Assembly: GCF_001953305.1 (NCBI RefSeq)
Contig: NZ_MTFE01000010.1
Span: forward strand, 2,357,826-2,390,475
DNA: 32,650 nucleotides
Source of the DNA: Cnuella takakiae
Lineage (GTDB): Bacteria > Bacteroidota > Bacteroidia > Chitinophagales > Chitinophagaceae
Direction of reading: 5' to 3'
The position numbers and the translations under genes are program-made. Positions within the stretch are counted from its first letter, which is position 1. Every line of letters begins with the position of its first letter. The notes under the pieces are model-generated. The model was not told the origin of the DNA. It ran no database searches and saw only the letters and a program-made list of their open reading frames with translations. Of the stretch, positions 15,960-24,442 are shown piece after piece.

Positions 15960-16381
15960 TGTGCAGGTGCTGTTGCCGGAAAGGAATACTTCAGGTCAAT
16001 CAGCCATTTGCCGTCTTGCAAAACCACCTTTACGGAGTCTTCTTTCTTTTTGTAGGAATTGGAATAATGAATCACGCTTTCCTTTTCAGACTTTTCCTCC
16101 ACCGAGCTAACGATGATGGAAGCCTTGCGGTAAGCGGTGCGTGCACCCACGTCGAGGCGCTGCTGATAATTGCGTTGCGCCAGGTCCATATAGGCGTTGT
16201 TGAGTGAGTCGTCCACCACCATTTTGCGGGCATCTTCCCACTTGCCGTCAAGGGCAAGCCTGATAAAATTGCGGGCGGCGTCTACCTCGTTTTCCGAGGA
16301 CTGGGTTGTATCGCTGCGATCGGTGCCACTGCAGGCACAAAAAAATTGCAGGAACAAAAAGCCGGTGACTATGCTTCTCAT
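15956..16381 (-). CDS. DUF4878-like lipoprotein
   Basis: The 141-residue product has a lipoprotein signal (lipid Cys17 in LQFFCACSG). The body after a Ser/Asp-rich linker fits the NTF2-like DUF4878 pattern: an N-terminal helix (NEVDAARNFIRLALDGKWED), a middle helix region and beta strands (YRKASIIVSSVEE, ESVIHYSNSYKKKEDSVKVV, LQDGKWLIDLKYSFP). The family role is unknown. The stop codon overlaps the crcB start by four bases (ATGA). Whether its work is linked to fluoride or only to shared transcription cannot be decided. The gene follows phoH on the same strand after an inverted-repeat region. Confidence 0.8.
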   Translation of the reverse strand: MRSIVTGFLFLQFFCACSGTDRSDTTQSSENEVDAARNFIRLALDGKWEDARKMVVDDSLNNAYMDLAQRNYQQRLDVGARTAYRKASIIVSSVEEKSEKESVIHYSNSYKKKEDSVKVVLQDGKWLIDLKYSFPATAPAQ

Positions 16382-16391
16382 TCCTGCAAAA

Positions 16392-16477
16392 ATAATGAGT
16401 AATGGTGATGAATGAGGAGTAATGAAAAATGAGTAGGGTTACACGTCACTCTTTACTCCTCACTGATTACTCATTCC
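16392..16477. repeat. Word-type inverted repeat, AATGAGTAATG vocabulary
   Basis: The left arm (16392-16437) reads ATAATGAGTAATGGTGATGA and continues with ATGAGGAGTAATG and AAATGAGTAGG. The right arm (16445-16477) contains CACTCTTTACTCCTCACTGA then TTACTCATTCC, the reverse complement words. The right arm covers the last codons and the stop codon of phoH. It may act as an mRNA 3' end between phoH and the DUF4878 gene. Confidence 0.65.
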
Positions 16478-17489
16478 TATCTTTTCTGAAATACTGCTTT
16501 CGTTCCTGTTTTTCCTGCTCTTCCTGTTCGGCCTCGCGCTGTCCTTCCTTGTCGTAAGCTTTAAGGATGGCTTTAACCAGGCGGTGGCGTACTACGTCTT
16601 CCTCGTCCAGCTCGATGTACCCGATACCGTCAATGTTGCGCAGAATGCGGCTGGCTTTTGCCAAGCCGGACCGCTGGTTGCGCGGCAAATCCACCTGGGT
16701 AAGGTCACCGGTGATGATGGCCTTGGCATTGCCGCCAATACGGGTCAGGAACATTTTGATCTGAAGGTCGGTAGCGTTCTGTGCTTCGTCCAAAATGATA
16801 AAACAGTTGTCCAAAGTACGGCCACGCATGTATGCCAACGGTGCTATCTCGATGGTGCGGGTGCTCATGTAATATCCCAGCTTGTCGGCAGGAATCATGT
16901 CATCCAACGCATCATACAAAGGACGCAGGTAGGGATCGATCTTCTCCTTCAGGTCGCCGGGAAGGAAACCCAGGCTTTCGCCTGCTTCTACAGCGGGTCG
17001 GGTAAGAATGATTTTTTTCACCACCTTGTTTTTCAGGGCGCGTACAGCCATGGCTACAGCGGTATAGGTTTTACCGGTACCGGCAGGGCCGATGGCAAAA
17101 ACAACGTCGTTCTTTTCGGCGGCTGTTACCAGTCGCTTCTGGTTGGCGGTGCGGGCTCGCACGGTTTTGCCATTGGGGCCAAACACCAGCACATCGGCGG
17201 GGTTGCGCTCCACAAAGTTGTCTACCGTTTCGGCGTCATCGCCGCCAAGGATTTGCTCAAAGTAATTTTCACTCATGTGGCCGTTTCGTTCTAAGAATTG
17301 GATAATGAGGTCAATTTTTTCTTTGGCGCCTTCCACCTGCTCTGGTGCGCCACTCAGCTTGATCTGGGTGCCGCGGGAAAGGATTTTCAGGAGCGGGAAC
17401 TTCTTTTTCAAAAGATCCAGTTTGCCATTGTTCACACCAAAGAACTCGATAGGGTTTACGGTTTCGAGGTTGATAATCGTGTCTCTCAA
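16467..17489 (-). CDS. phoH: PhoH-family ATPase
   Basis: The 340-residue product has a KH-like N-terminal part (about 10-70: LKILSRGTQIKLSGAPEQVE, then AKEKIDLIIQFLER) and a PhoH ATPase domain (about 115-320). The Walker A motif GPAGTGKT is at 134-141 and Walker B ILDEAQNAT at 232-240. A charged Glu/Gln/Lys/Arg tail follows (about 313-340), partly lying in the word repeat. PhoH proteins are cytoplasmic RNA-associated ATPases; the genuine function is not settled. The start is the first Met of a normal family N-terminus. The 377 nt upstream are non-coding. Confidence 0.94.
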   Translation of the reverse strand: MRDTIINLETVNPIEFFGVNNGKLDLLKKKFPLLKILSRGTQIKLSGAPEQVEGAKEKIDLIIQFLERNGHMSENYFEQILGGDDAETVDNFVERNPADVLVFGPNGKTVRARTANQKRLVTAAEKNDVVFAIGPAGTGKTYTAVAMAVRALKNKVVKKIILTRPAVEAGESLGFLPGDLKEKIDPYLRPLYDALDDMIPADKLGYYMSTRTIEIAPLAYMRGRTLDNCFIILDEAQNATDLQIKMFLTRIGGNAKAIITGDLTQVDLPRNQRSGLAKASRILRNIDGIGYIELDEEDVVRHRLVKAILKAYDKEGQREAEQEEQEKQERKQYFRKDRNE

Positions 17490-17866
17490 TGCACTTTAGT
17501 TTAATGTTCTGAATTCCGGCTTATTCCCGGGTGGGTACTGCTTGGTTTCATTCCAGAGGCAGTAAAAAGGTAGGCTATTCAGCGGACCTTTTATGTTGTA
17601 CTTATACACACTTGTGTATTAAATATTGTGCCCAAAACTGCACAGAAATGTGTATTTCGACGGGTGTGCGGAAGGGGTGGATAAGTTTAACGAAAACGAG
17701 GTAATTAGCTAATGAGCCAATTAGCTATTGTGCTAAAATAGCACATCAAGCATTCGGTATTATGGATGCGATTCATTGCTGTTACAGAAGGATGGCGAAA
17801 AGCATAAAAAACGGTGCTGCCTTTTATGCTTAGCACATTAGCACGTTATCCAATTAGCTAATTTTT
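17490..17866. other. Non-coding gap between phoH and the YD-repeat gene
   Basis: No coding sequence is supported here. The first 210 nt (17490-17699) should hold the phoH promoter on the minus strand, but I find no clear match to TTG-N20-TAnnTTTG. A small palindrome ACACACTTGTGT lies near 17612. The rest is the inverted-repeat element at 17699-17866. Confidence 0.6.
17699..17866. repeat. Non-coding inverted-repeat element, TTAGCTAAT vocabulary
   Basis: The left arm (17699-17745) reads GGTAATTAGCTAATGAGCCA and continues with ATTAGCTATTGTGCTAAAA. The right arm (17829-17866) reads CTTAGCACATTAGCACGTTA then CCAATTAGCTAATTTTT. They are imperfect reverse complements of each other and share words with the arms around the four-helix-bundle gene at 7803 and 8278. 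The interior of about 80 nt is non-coding and contains a 10-bp hairpin (AAGCATAAAA at 17800, TTTTATGCTT at 17822) that could end transcription from the YD-repeat gene. The element looks like a gene-less relative of the 7803-8315 cassette. Confidence 0.65.
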
Positions 17867-18694
17867 CTATTGGTAGCTATACTCCACCTTGCCGGTCAGC
17901 TCTTTTTGCTTGTTGTAAATGGCTTCACGGGTGCGCAGGCCCTGCGGGTTGTACTGGTACCGCCAGATGGTGTAATTGGAGTTGTTGGACGGGAATGTAA
18001 TCCGCTGGATCACCTGGCCCTTGTCGTTGTACTCAAACATATACTCAGGTAACAAACGTTTGGCCTTACTGTTGAAACGGACTATGTCGGTAAGCTGGTT
18101 TTTGTCGTTGTAATAATAATATACCGGCTCGCCTTTTACGCCATTGCGCAGGCTGTGTTCCTCTATGATATTGCCCTTTTCGTCTTTCACAAAGCTGAGG
18201 GCGGTTACCTCCCTGCCGTTGCGGGTACGGGTCATGGCTTTTACCTGGTCGCCTTCATACTGCCACTCGTGGGTTTCGGTGATGGGAAATCCACCTTTCG
18301 CATCGGTGACCAGTGATTTAACCAGCAACAGTTTACCATCGGGCCGGTAATTGTACTCCGTAGTGCTGATGCTGGTTGCGCTGCTGTCTACCGTTTTTAC
18401 CACGCGGCCCGCGGCATCGGCATAAGTGGTGAGCACGGTTGCCGCATCTTCGCCGGTTTGGGTTACGGTACGCAAAATGCCACTGCCTGCATCAAATTGC
18501 TGCGCTACAGAAAAACCTTCGGTACGGGTATTGTCCCCATCAAACGAAGCAAGGGCCACCCGCTTTACATTGCCTGCTTTGTATGCCTGCATTTGTGTGT
18601 TGCTTTCGGCTGTACCCACAATGTCCTTATAGTAATATTGGGCGCTGGCCTGCAGCGAACAAATGGCGGTAAACAAAAGAAGGAATGTTTTCAT
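17867..18694 (-). CDS. Secreted YD/RHS-like repeat protein
   Basis: The 275-residue product has a signal peptide (MKTFLLLFTAICSLQASAQ) and then a string of short beta-hairpin repeats with the pattern Y/F-x-Y-N-x-x-G-x-(L/V/I): YNYRPDGKLL, FVKDEKGNIIEE, YYYNDKNQLTDIV, FEYNDKGQVIQRI, YQYNPQGLRTREAIY. These are like YD/RHS repeats but far fewer than in toxins or wall-associated proteins, and no toxin domain follows. It is probably periplasmic or surface located; the function is unknown. The frame extends upstream to 18733, but the ATG at 18694 begins the signal peptide. It is divergent from the DUF3667 gene. Confidence 0.8.
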   Translation of the reverse strand: MKTFLLLFTAICSLQASAQYYYKDIVGTAESNTQMQAYKAGNVKRVALASFDGDNTRTEGFSVAQQFDAGSGILRTVTQTGEDAATVLTTYADAAGRVVKTVDSSATSISTTEYNYRPDGKLLLVKSLVTDAKGGFPITETHEWQYEGDQVKAMTRTRNGREVTALSFVKDEKGNIIEEHSLRNGVKGEPVYYYYNDKNQLTDIVRFNSKAKRLLPEYMFEYNDKGQVIQRITFPSNNSNYTIWRYQYNPQGLRTREAIYNKQKELTGKVEYSYQ

Positions 18695-18765
18695 CGGTAA
18701 TTTTTGAGCCCAACAAATGTAACGCATCGGCAACGGAAGCTGTTGTGCATCCTGTTAAGTGTAGG

Positions 18766-18778
18766 AATAGGTCCTATT
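18766..18778. promoter_or_regulatory. Short palindrome between divergent genes
   Basis: AATAGG and CCTATT flank a single T, 19 nt before the DUF3667 start and about 70 nt from the YD-repeat gene. It may be an operator. It is short enough to be coincidence. Confidence 0.25.
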
Positions 18779-18797
18779 TTTAACAAAAATCTACTAC

Positions 18798-19880
18798 GTG
18801 TCGCATCAACCAGAACGAGCCGAGAAAAACTGTATGAATTGTGGAACCACTGTTGCCGGCAGGTATTGCCAGCAATGTGGCCAGGAGAATGTGGTCAGCC
18901 ACATGCATTTTTTTGCGCTTACACAGCATTTTGTTTTTGATATCTTTCATTTCGACGGCAAGTTCTTCGATACGCTCCGCTACCTGCTGTTCAGACCTGG
19001 CTATGTGCCAGCGCAGTTTATGGCTGGCAGGCGGATCAGCTACCTGGACCCCGTGCGGATGTATCTGTTTACTTCAGCCCTCTTCTTCCTGTTTTTCTAC
19101 ACCATTGCCAAAACAGACAATTTTGGTCAAATCACCGGTCAGAATGAACTCTCCAAGGCAGAACGGTTTGATTTTGCCTCGCGTTATTTGGCAGACGGCC
19201 GTAAGACTGTTTCCGATACCGGATTGCAACCACTGAATATTCTCATCGATAGTAATTACATCGTGATCACTGATTTTGGCAATAATGCCTTTGTGCCGGT
19301 AGACTCTGTTTACCCGTACCAGTGGCAACAGGATGGAAAAAAGTTTGCTGCCCGCAAAGTGGGTAAGGATTCGGATTTGCAGTTGGAGAGTAAATCCGAG
19401 TGGCTGGAACAGGGCCTCAAAGGAAAATGGAAAAAATATAAATCCAAATTTGACGGCGACACGGAAGCCATGATCAGCGACTTTTCAAACAAGCTGGTAC
19501 ACCGCTTTCCCTACCTGCTTTTTCTTTCCCTTCCGTTTTTTGCAGCCATCCTGAAGTTGCTGTACCGCCGCAAAAAACAACTGTTCTATTTCGATCATGC
19601 CGTGTTCACCCTCTATCATTACGTCTTTAGTTTTATCCTGCTGCTCCTGGTATTTGCCTCTTATGGGCTGGAGGAACGTACCGGCCTGGGTATTTTTTCC
19701 TGGCTCACCACGTTTTTGGTACTGGCATGGCCGGTTCACCTGCTATTTGCCATGAAAAGATTTTATGTACAGGGTTGGGGCCGCACGGTCACTAAATTTG
19801 TGCTGCTGAACATTATGGGATTGATGGTATTGTTGCTGTTGTTCCTGTTTTTCCTCTTCTATTCTGTTTATACAATTTAA
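18798..19880 (+). CDS. DUF3667 membrane protein with zinc ribbon
   Basis: The 360-residue product has an N-terminal zinc ribbon with Cys12, Cys15, Cys24 and Cys27 (NCMNCG ... RYCQQCGQ), followed by a conserved block (HFDGKFFDTLRYLLFRPGYV, with RRISYLDPVRMYLFTSALFF) and several membrane helices (about 88-106, 235-255, 270-292, 300-325, 335-357). The family is common in Bacteroidota and has no assigned role. The start is GTG at 18798: the next in-frame ATG (18834) would remove Cys12 and break the ribbon. The gene ends 4 nt before mazG, so they are probably co-transcribed. Confidence 0.88.
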   Translation: MSHQPERAEKNCMNCGTTVAGRYCQQCGQENVVSHMHFFALTQHFVFDIFHFDGKFFDTLRYLLFRPGYVPAQFMAGRRISYLDPVRMYLFTSALFFLFFYTIAKTDNFGQITGQNELSKAERFDFASRYLADGRKTVSDTGLQPLNILIDSNYIVITDFGNNAFVPVDSVYPYQWQQDGKKFAARKVGKDSDLQLESKSEWLEQGLKGKWKKYKSKFDGDTEAMISDFSNKLVHRFPYLLFLSLPFFAAILKLLYRRKKQLFYFDHAVFTLYHYVFSFILLLLVFASYGLEERTGLGIFSWLTTFLVLAWPVHLLFAMKRFYVQGWGRTVTKFVLLNIMGLMVLLLLFLFFLFYSVYTI

Positions 19881-19883
19881 CTT

Positions 19884-20654
19884 ATGCAAACCCAAAGCGG
19901 AACCTTCGAGCGCTTGGTAACCATCATGAACGAACTGCGCGAGCAGTGCCCCTGGGACCGGAAGCAAACCATTCATACCCTGCGGCAGATGACCCTTGAG
20001 GAAACCTACGAACTGACGGATGCCATTACCGAAAGCGACTGGCAGGGCATCCGCGAAGAACTGGGCGACCTGATGCTGCACCTGTTGTTTTACTCCAAAA
20101 TAGGCACCGAGCAGGGGCAGTTTACCCTCGATGATGTGATCAATGGTGTATGTGAAAAACTGATTGCAAGACATCCACATATTTACGGCGATGTAAAAGT
20201 GGAAAACGATGAAGATGTAAAACGCAACTGGGAGCAGATCAAGTTACAGGAAGGCAAGAAATCGGTGCTGAGCGGCGTACCCAAAACTGCACCCGCCCTG
20301 ATCAAGGCCATGCGCCTTCAGGAAAAAGCAAAGCAGGTAGGCTTTGAATGGGAAAACAAAGACCAGGTGTGGGAAAAGGTAAAAGAGGAAGAAGCTGAAC
20401 TCCAGGAAGCCATCGAAAGTGAGGACCCTGTTAAAGTAGAAGAGGAGTTTGGGGACCTGTTGTTTTCGTTGGTAAACTTTGCACGATTTTTGAAAGTGGA
20501 CGCCGAAAACGCCCTCGAAGTCACCAATAAGAAATTCATCCACCGCTTTTCCCTGATGGAAGCCCTCGCCAATAAACGCGGTAAGCCCCTGAACGAACTG
20601 AGTCTTGCGGAAATGGACGACATCTGGAACGAGATCAAACGCCAAAAAGATTGA
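19884..20654 (+). CDS. mazG: Nucleoside triphosphate pyrophosphohydrolase MazG
   Basis: The 256-residue cytoplasmic enzyme hydrolyses (d)NTPs, including non-canonical ones, to monophosphates and pyrophosphate. There are two MazG domains. The first has the metal-binding LEETYELTDAI and EELGDLMLHL (Glu39, Glu40, Glu43, Glu59, Asp62); the second has EEEAELQEAI and EEFGDLLFSLVNFARFL. Start MQTQSGTFERLVTIMNELRE and CPWDRKQT are typical. The length matches the E. coli protein. The stop TGA overlaps the TTG start of the histidine kinase (TTGA), suggesting coupling. Confidence 0.95.
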   Translation: MQTQSGTFERLVTIMNELREQCPWDRKQTIHTLRQMTLEETYELTDAITESDWQGIREELGDLMLHLLFYSKIGTEQGQFTLDDVINGVCEKLIARHPHIYGDVKVENDEDVKRNWEQIKLQEGKKSVLSGVPKTAPALIKAMRLQEKAKQVGFEWENKDQVWEKVKEEEAELQEAIESEDPVKVEEEFGDLLFSLVNFARFLKVDAENALEVTNKKFIHRFSLMEALANKRGKPLNELSLAEMDDIWNEIKRQKD

Positions 20655-23600
20655 CTGCACCCAACTTTAGAAAGCTGATCCCCAAACACAGCCTGCTGCT
20701 TTCGGCCCTGCTGTTGCTGGGGATTTCTTTTGTCACCGGATTCCTGTTCCGCTCATCGCCCGTGGCCAACCTGGAAGAAAAGGCCCTGGAGCGCTACCTG
20801 CACCGCCAGGAAGCCGACTTCAACAAATTCCTGACAGACACTCCCATGCTGCGACGCCTGGTGCAGCAAAATGAACCGTTCAAGAACTTTGAGCAACTGA
20901 CCGCCCGGAAGTATGGCATATACCTTTATGCCGAAACCCTTTTTGGCCAGGACCTCATTTTTTGGAACAGCAACCAGGTGATGCCGGATAGCCAGGCCCT
21001 GAAAGCACCGGAAGGCGTTTTTTTCCAGCGCTTTTCCAACGGGTATTACGTGGTGCGCAAACAAAACCTGCAGCTACCCGGCATGACCAACAGGGTGCAG
21101 GCTTATGCACTCATTCCCATTTACTACCTCCACAACAACCGTTCCCGCTATCTTACTACCCGTTTTGCCCACGACGAGCATGCTCATCAAAAGATCAACC
21201 TGAGCATGGAGCAAACGCCATTCGCAGTGGCCAGCCTCGACAAAAAGCCGCTGTTCTACATCCTGCGCAAACCCTATACGCCTACTCCATCAGCCGATAC
21301 GCTTAGTTTTTTACTTCGGATGACGGCCCTGCTCTTATTTGCCATTTACCTGCACCTGATAGCAGAAGGCGTGGTACGCCGCAAGGGCGCCCTGCGCGGG
21401 GTGGGCCTGCTGGTGGGGAGCTTGCTGGTGTTAAGGGTACTGGTGTTTTTACTGCCCGAATTTTTCCATGTCCAGCAGTTCCGGCTTTTTAGTCCCGGGG
21501 TGTATGGCTCCAACTGGCTCCATCCCACTTTAGGCGATCTCTTGCTCAATGCTGCCGTGTTTTGTTGGATGGTACTATTTGCATGGTACCAGACAGGTGC
21601 GGTCAAGCATTTGCCCGGCTGGCTGCATGGCAAACGGAAATATTTTGCGGGCGGACTTGCACTCTTTGTATTGATACTGGCCACCTTTCAAATGGCCGAT
21701 GTGGTAAGAACCTTGGTGTCGGATTCAACGATTTCTTTCCAGGTAAACGATTTTTTTACTTTGGACAGTTTTACCGTTGTAGGCTTTGTGGTGCTGGCGC
21801 TCCTTAGCTTGGGTTATTACTATTTTTCACGCCTGCTTTTTCGCTTTATATTCCCGGCATTCGAAAAGCGCTTTTACCTTATCTACTTTATCATCGGGCT
21901 TGCGGGGCTGCTTTATTTAAGCCTGCTTACGGGCAATCCCATCGTGCTGTTCCAGATACCGGTTTTGTTATGGCTCCTGGTTTACACTTTCCTGGTATGC
22001 CAGCAGCAATTTATCATCAACCGGTTCCGCATTACGCTTGCAGGAGTGTTGTTTTGGATCTTTGTGTTTTCAGCATCGCTTTCACTGATTGTGTTGCAGG
22101 AAAACAGGATAAAGGAGGAGCAATGGAAAACCAAACTTGCCGAGCAGCAAGACCAAAAGTCCGACCCCTCGCAGGAACGTACTTTAAGCATCGGCCTTAT
22201 TTACCTGGACAACGAGTTCTTCCTCAAAAATTTTGACCGCTTTCGCCAGCCCGCGTCTAACAGGTTGCTGCGGGACAGCATCACCAGGGAGAACTCTTTT
22301 ACCACCTACCTGAAGGCTTATGCTACCCAGCTGTATGTGTTTGATTCGGCTCAAAACGGACTGTTTAATGATGACGGGAAAACTTTTGCCGAACTGAACA
22401 ATGTATATACCAACCGGAGCAAGCCCACACAGATCACCAACCTGTATTACCACGAACCTTCCTACGACCAGGTGATTTATCTTACCAAGCGGGAGGTGCA
22501 GGATTCGGGCCGCAATGTAGGCACGGTGTTTATCGTCAGTACGCCCACTAATTTCACCGGCGAAACCTTTTTGCCCGAGTTGTTCAGCAATGTTGGCCGC
22601 AACGATATCGAGAGCTCACCGGTTTATGCCTATGCTGTTTATCAAAAAGGCATCCTGCAATCGCAACAAACTAAGTATCCCTTTAAAACTTCGCTTACCT
22701 ACAGGGATGTGCCCACGCAATCTTTTGAAACCCGTAGCAATGGCGAGTATGATGAATTGTGGTACAAGGTAAGCGGTACCAAGATCGTGGTGATTACCAA
22801 AAAGCGTGACCGTTTCCTGGAGAGCATCACCCTGTTTTCTTACCTCTTTTGTTCCTTCCTCTTTATGGTGGCCCTGCTGCACCTGTTGGCCTTGCTGCTC
22901 CGTGCAGCCTATGGCTGGAAAATCGTTTCTCTTTTTTCGGAAATCAGCATCCGCTCGCAGGTACATGGTACCATCATCTTTGTGAGCCTGTTGTCATTTT
23001 TAATTATTGGTGCCGCCACCATTACTTTTTTCGTTCAGCGGTACAACCGGAATAACATCGATAAGATCAGCCGTACTTCGGGCATTGTGATGCGCGAAAT
23101 GCAAAACCGTATCCGCAACCTGGGTAGCCTGCAGAATGCATTTACCGTGGGCGATTCGGCGGCATCGCAAGACCTGCAACGATTGGTAAACGAAGTGGCA
23201 CAAATCCATTTTTTGGATGTAAACCTGTATGATGTGCAGGGCGAGTTGCGCTACAGCTCTATTGAAGAAGTGTACAAACGAGGTGTGCTCAGTACGAAGA
23301 TGCAGCCGCTTGCTTTTTATCACCTCAACCGGATGCGGCAGGCGCAGTTTGTACAAGAGGAAGATATCAGCGAACTGAAATACCTCAGTTATTATGCAGC
23401 CGTTCAGGAACCCGAAAGCGGCGAAGTTTTGGCTTACCTCAACATTCCTTACTTCACTTCGCAAATAGACCTGCAACAGGAGATTTCAAACTTCCTGGTG
23501 ACCATCATCAACCTTAATGCTTTTATCTTCCTGATATCCGGTATCATCGCTTTGTTCATCACCAACCGCATCACGCGGTCATTTTCAGTTATTGGTGATA

Positions 23601-24412
23601 AGATGCGTGCAATACAGCTAGGGCGAACCAACGAAGAAATTGTTTGGAACCGCAAGGACGAAATAGGTGAACTGGTGGTGCAATACAACAAGATGGTGCA
23701 CCAGTTGGAAGCTTCTGCGGCTGCACTTGCCAAAAGCGAAAGGGAAGGGGCCTGGCGTGAGATGGCACGGCAGGTGGCCCATGAAATCAAGAACCCGCTA
23801 ACCCCCATGAAGCTTAGCATCCAGTACCTGCAAAAAGCCATCAACAGCGACCAGCCCAATGTACAGGAGCTAACCGAACGGGTAGCCGGTACCCTGGTAG
23901 AACAGATCGATCACCTGTCGAAGATCGCAGCCGATTTCTCGCGCTTTGCCAATATTGGCAACCAGCAGGTAGAGCGTTTTGACCTGCACGATGTGTTGGA
24001 ATCGGTAGTGCAGTTGTACCGTGCCAATCCAAAGCTCAAATTGCTGTGGCGACCTGTACCCGCACCTGTTTGGATAGATGCCGACAAGACGCATATCAAC
24101 CGCCTTTTTGCCAACCTCTTTTCAAATGCGGTGGAAGCCTGCAACAGCAATGAGGAATGCATCATCAAACTGGAAGAAGCTCTGGAAGAAAATAAAATAT
24201 TGATTCGCGTAAAAGACAATGGCGAGGGCATCCCGGTGGGGATGCAGGACAAAATCTTTGTACCCAATTTTACTACCAAGAGTTCAGGTACCGGTTTGGG
24301 ACTTGCCATGAGCAAGGGCATTGTAGAGCAAGCCGGTGGCCGCATCTGGTTTGAAACAGGCGAAGGTGCAGGAACTACTTTCTTTGTGGAGTTGCCTATG
24401 TCTGATTACTGA
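20651..24412 (+). CDS. Large polytopic sensor histidine kinase (NtrY-like)
   Basis: The 1253-residue product has a first membrane helix at about 13-33 and an extracytoplasmic region (34-215). A block of about eight helices follows (219-481), with a second extracytoplasmic region (485-725) and helices at about 727-750 and 773-795. A third sensor region (800-945) precedes the last helix (946-971) and a HAMP domain (972-1025). The catalytic core has the phospho-acceptor His1044 (ARQVAHEIKNPLTPMKLS), an N-box (NLFSNAVEAC, 1155-1164), G1 (DNGEGIP) and G2 (SGTGLGLAM). VAHEIKNPLTP is typical of NtrY-like kinases. The start is TTG at 20651: the next ATG would remove the first helix. No response regulator is next to it. 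Word-repeat sequence reaches its last codons. Confidence 0.93.
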   Translation: MTAPNFRKLIPKHSLLLSALLLLGISFVTGFLFRSSPVANLEEKALERYLHRQEADFNKFLTDTPMLRRLVQQNEPFKNFEQLTARKYGIYLYAETLFGQDLIFWNSNQVMPDSQALKAPEGVFFQRFSNGYYVVRKQNLQLPGMTNRVQAYALIPIYYLHNNRSRYLTTRFAHDEHAHQKINLSMEQTPFAVASLDKKPLFYILRKPYTPTPSADTLSFLLRMTALLLFAIYLHLIAEGVVRRKGALRGVGLLVGSLLVLRVLVFLLPEFFHVQQFRLFSPGVYGSNWLHPTLGDLLLNAAVFCWMVLFAWYQTGAVKHLPGWLHGKRKYFAGGLALFVLILATFQMADVVRTLVSDSTISFQVNDFFTLDSFTVVGFVVLALLSLGYYYFSRLLFRFIFPAFEKRFYLIYFIIGLAGLLYLSLLTGNPIVLFQIPVLLWLLVYTFLVCQQQFIINRFRITLAGVLFWIFVFSASLSLIVLQENRIKEEQWKTKLAEQQDQKSDPSQERTLSIGLIYLDNEFFLKNFDRFRQPASNRLLRDSITRENSFTTYLKAYATQLYVFDSAQNGLFNDDGKTFAELNNVYTNRSKPTQITNLYYHEPSYDQVIYLTKREVQDSGRNVGTVFIVSTPTNFTGETFLPELFSNVGRNDIESSPVYAYAVYQKGILQSQQTKYPFKTSLTYRDVPTQSFETRSNGEYDELWYKVSGTKIVVITKKRDRFLESITLFSYLFCSFLFMVALLHLLALLLRAAYGWKIVSLFSEISIRSQVHGTIIFVSLLSFLIIGAATITFFVQRYNRNNIDKISRTSGIVMREMQNRIRNLGSLQNAFTVGDSAASQDLQRLVNEVAQIHFLDVNLYDVQGELRYSSIEEVYKRGVLSTKMQPLAFYHLNRMRQAQFVQEEDISELKYLSYYAAVQEPESGEVLAYLNIPYFTSQIDLQQEISNFLVTIINLNAFIFLISGIIALFITNRITRSFSVIGDKMRAIQLGRTNEEIVWNRKDEIGELVVQYNKMVHQLEASAAALAKSEREGAWREMARQVAHEIKNPLTPMKLSIQYLQKAINSDQPNVQELTERVAGTLVEQIDHLSKIAADFSRFANIGNQQVERFDLHDVLESVVQLYRANPKLKLLWRPVPAPVWIDADKTHINRLFANLFSNAVEACNSNEECIIKLEEALEENKILIRVKDNGEGIPVGMQDKIFVPNFTTKSSGTGLGLAMSKGIVEQAGGRIWFETGEGAGTTFFVELPMSDY

Positions 24413-24442
24413 TTACTCATCACTTATCATTCACCACTCACT
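24403..24442. repeat. Lone word-type arm at convergent gene ends
   Basis: The words GATTACTGATTACTCATCAC, then TTATCATTCACCACTCACTTCC, match the GATGAGT/TGATGA vocabulary (reverse orientation) of the 5675 and 16392 repeats, but no partner arm is present. It spans the stop codons of both the histidine kinase and the PolX-like gene. Confidence 0.55.

Noticed and set aside
16382-16466. Fluoride riboswitch before the crcB unit
   Set aside because: This stretch is a word-type inverted repeat and shows no recognisable riboswitch core; crcB itself is preceded by coding sequence.
24403-24442. CRISPR-like short repeats in the word-repeat regions
   Set aside because: The words vary in length and sequence with no regular spacers and no cas genes, so they are not CRISPR arrays.
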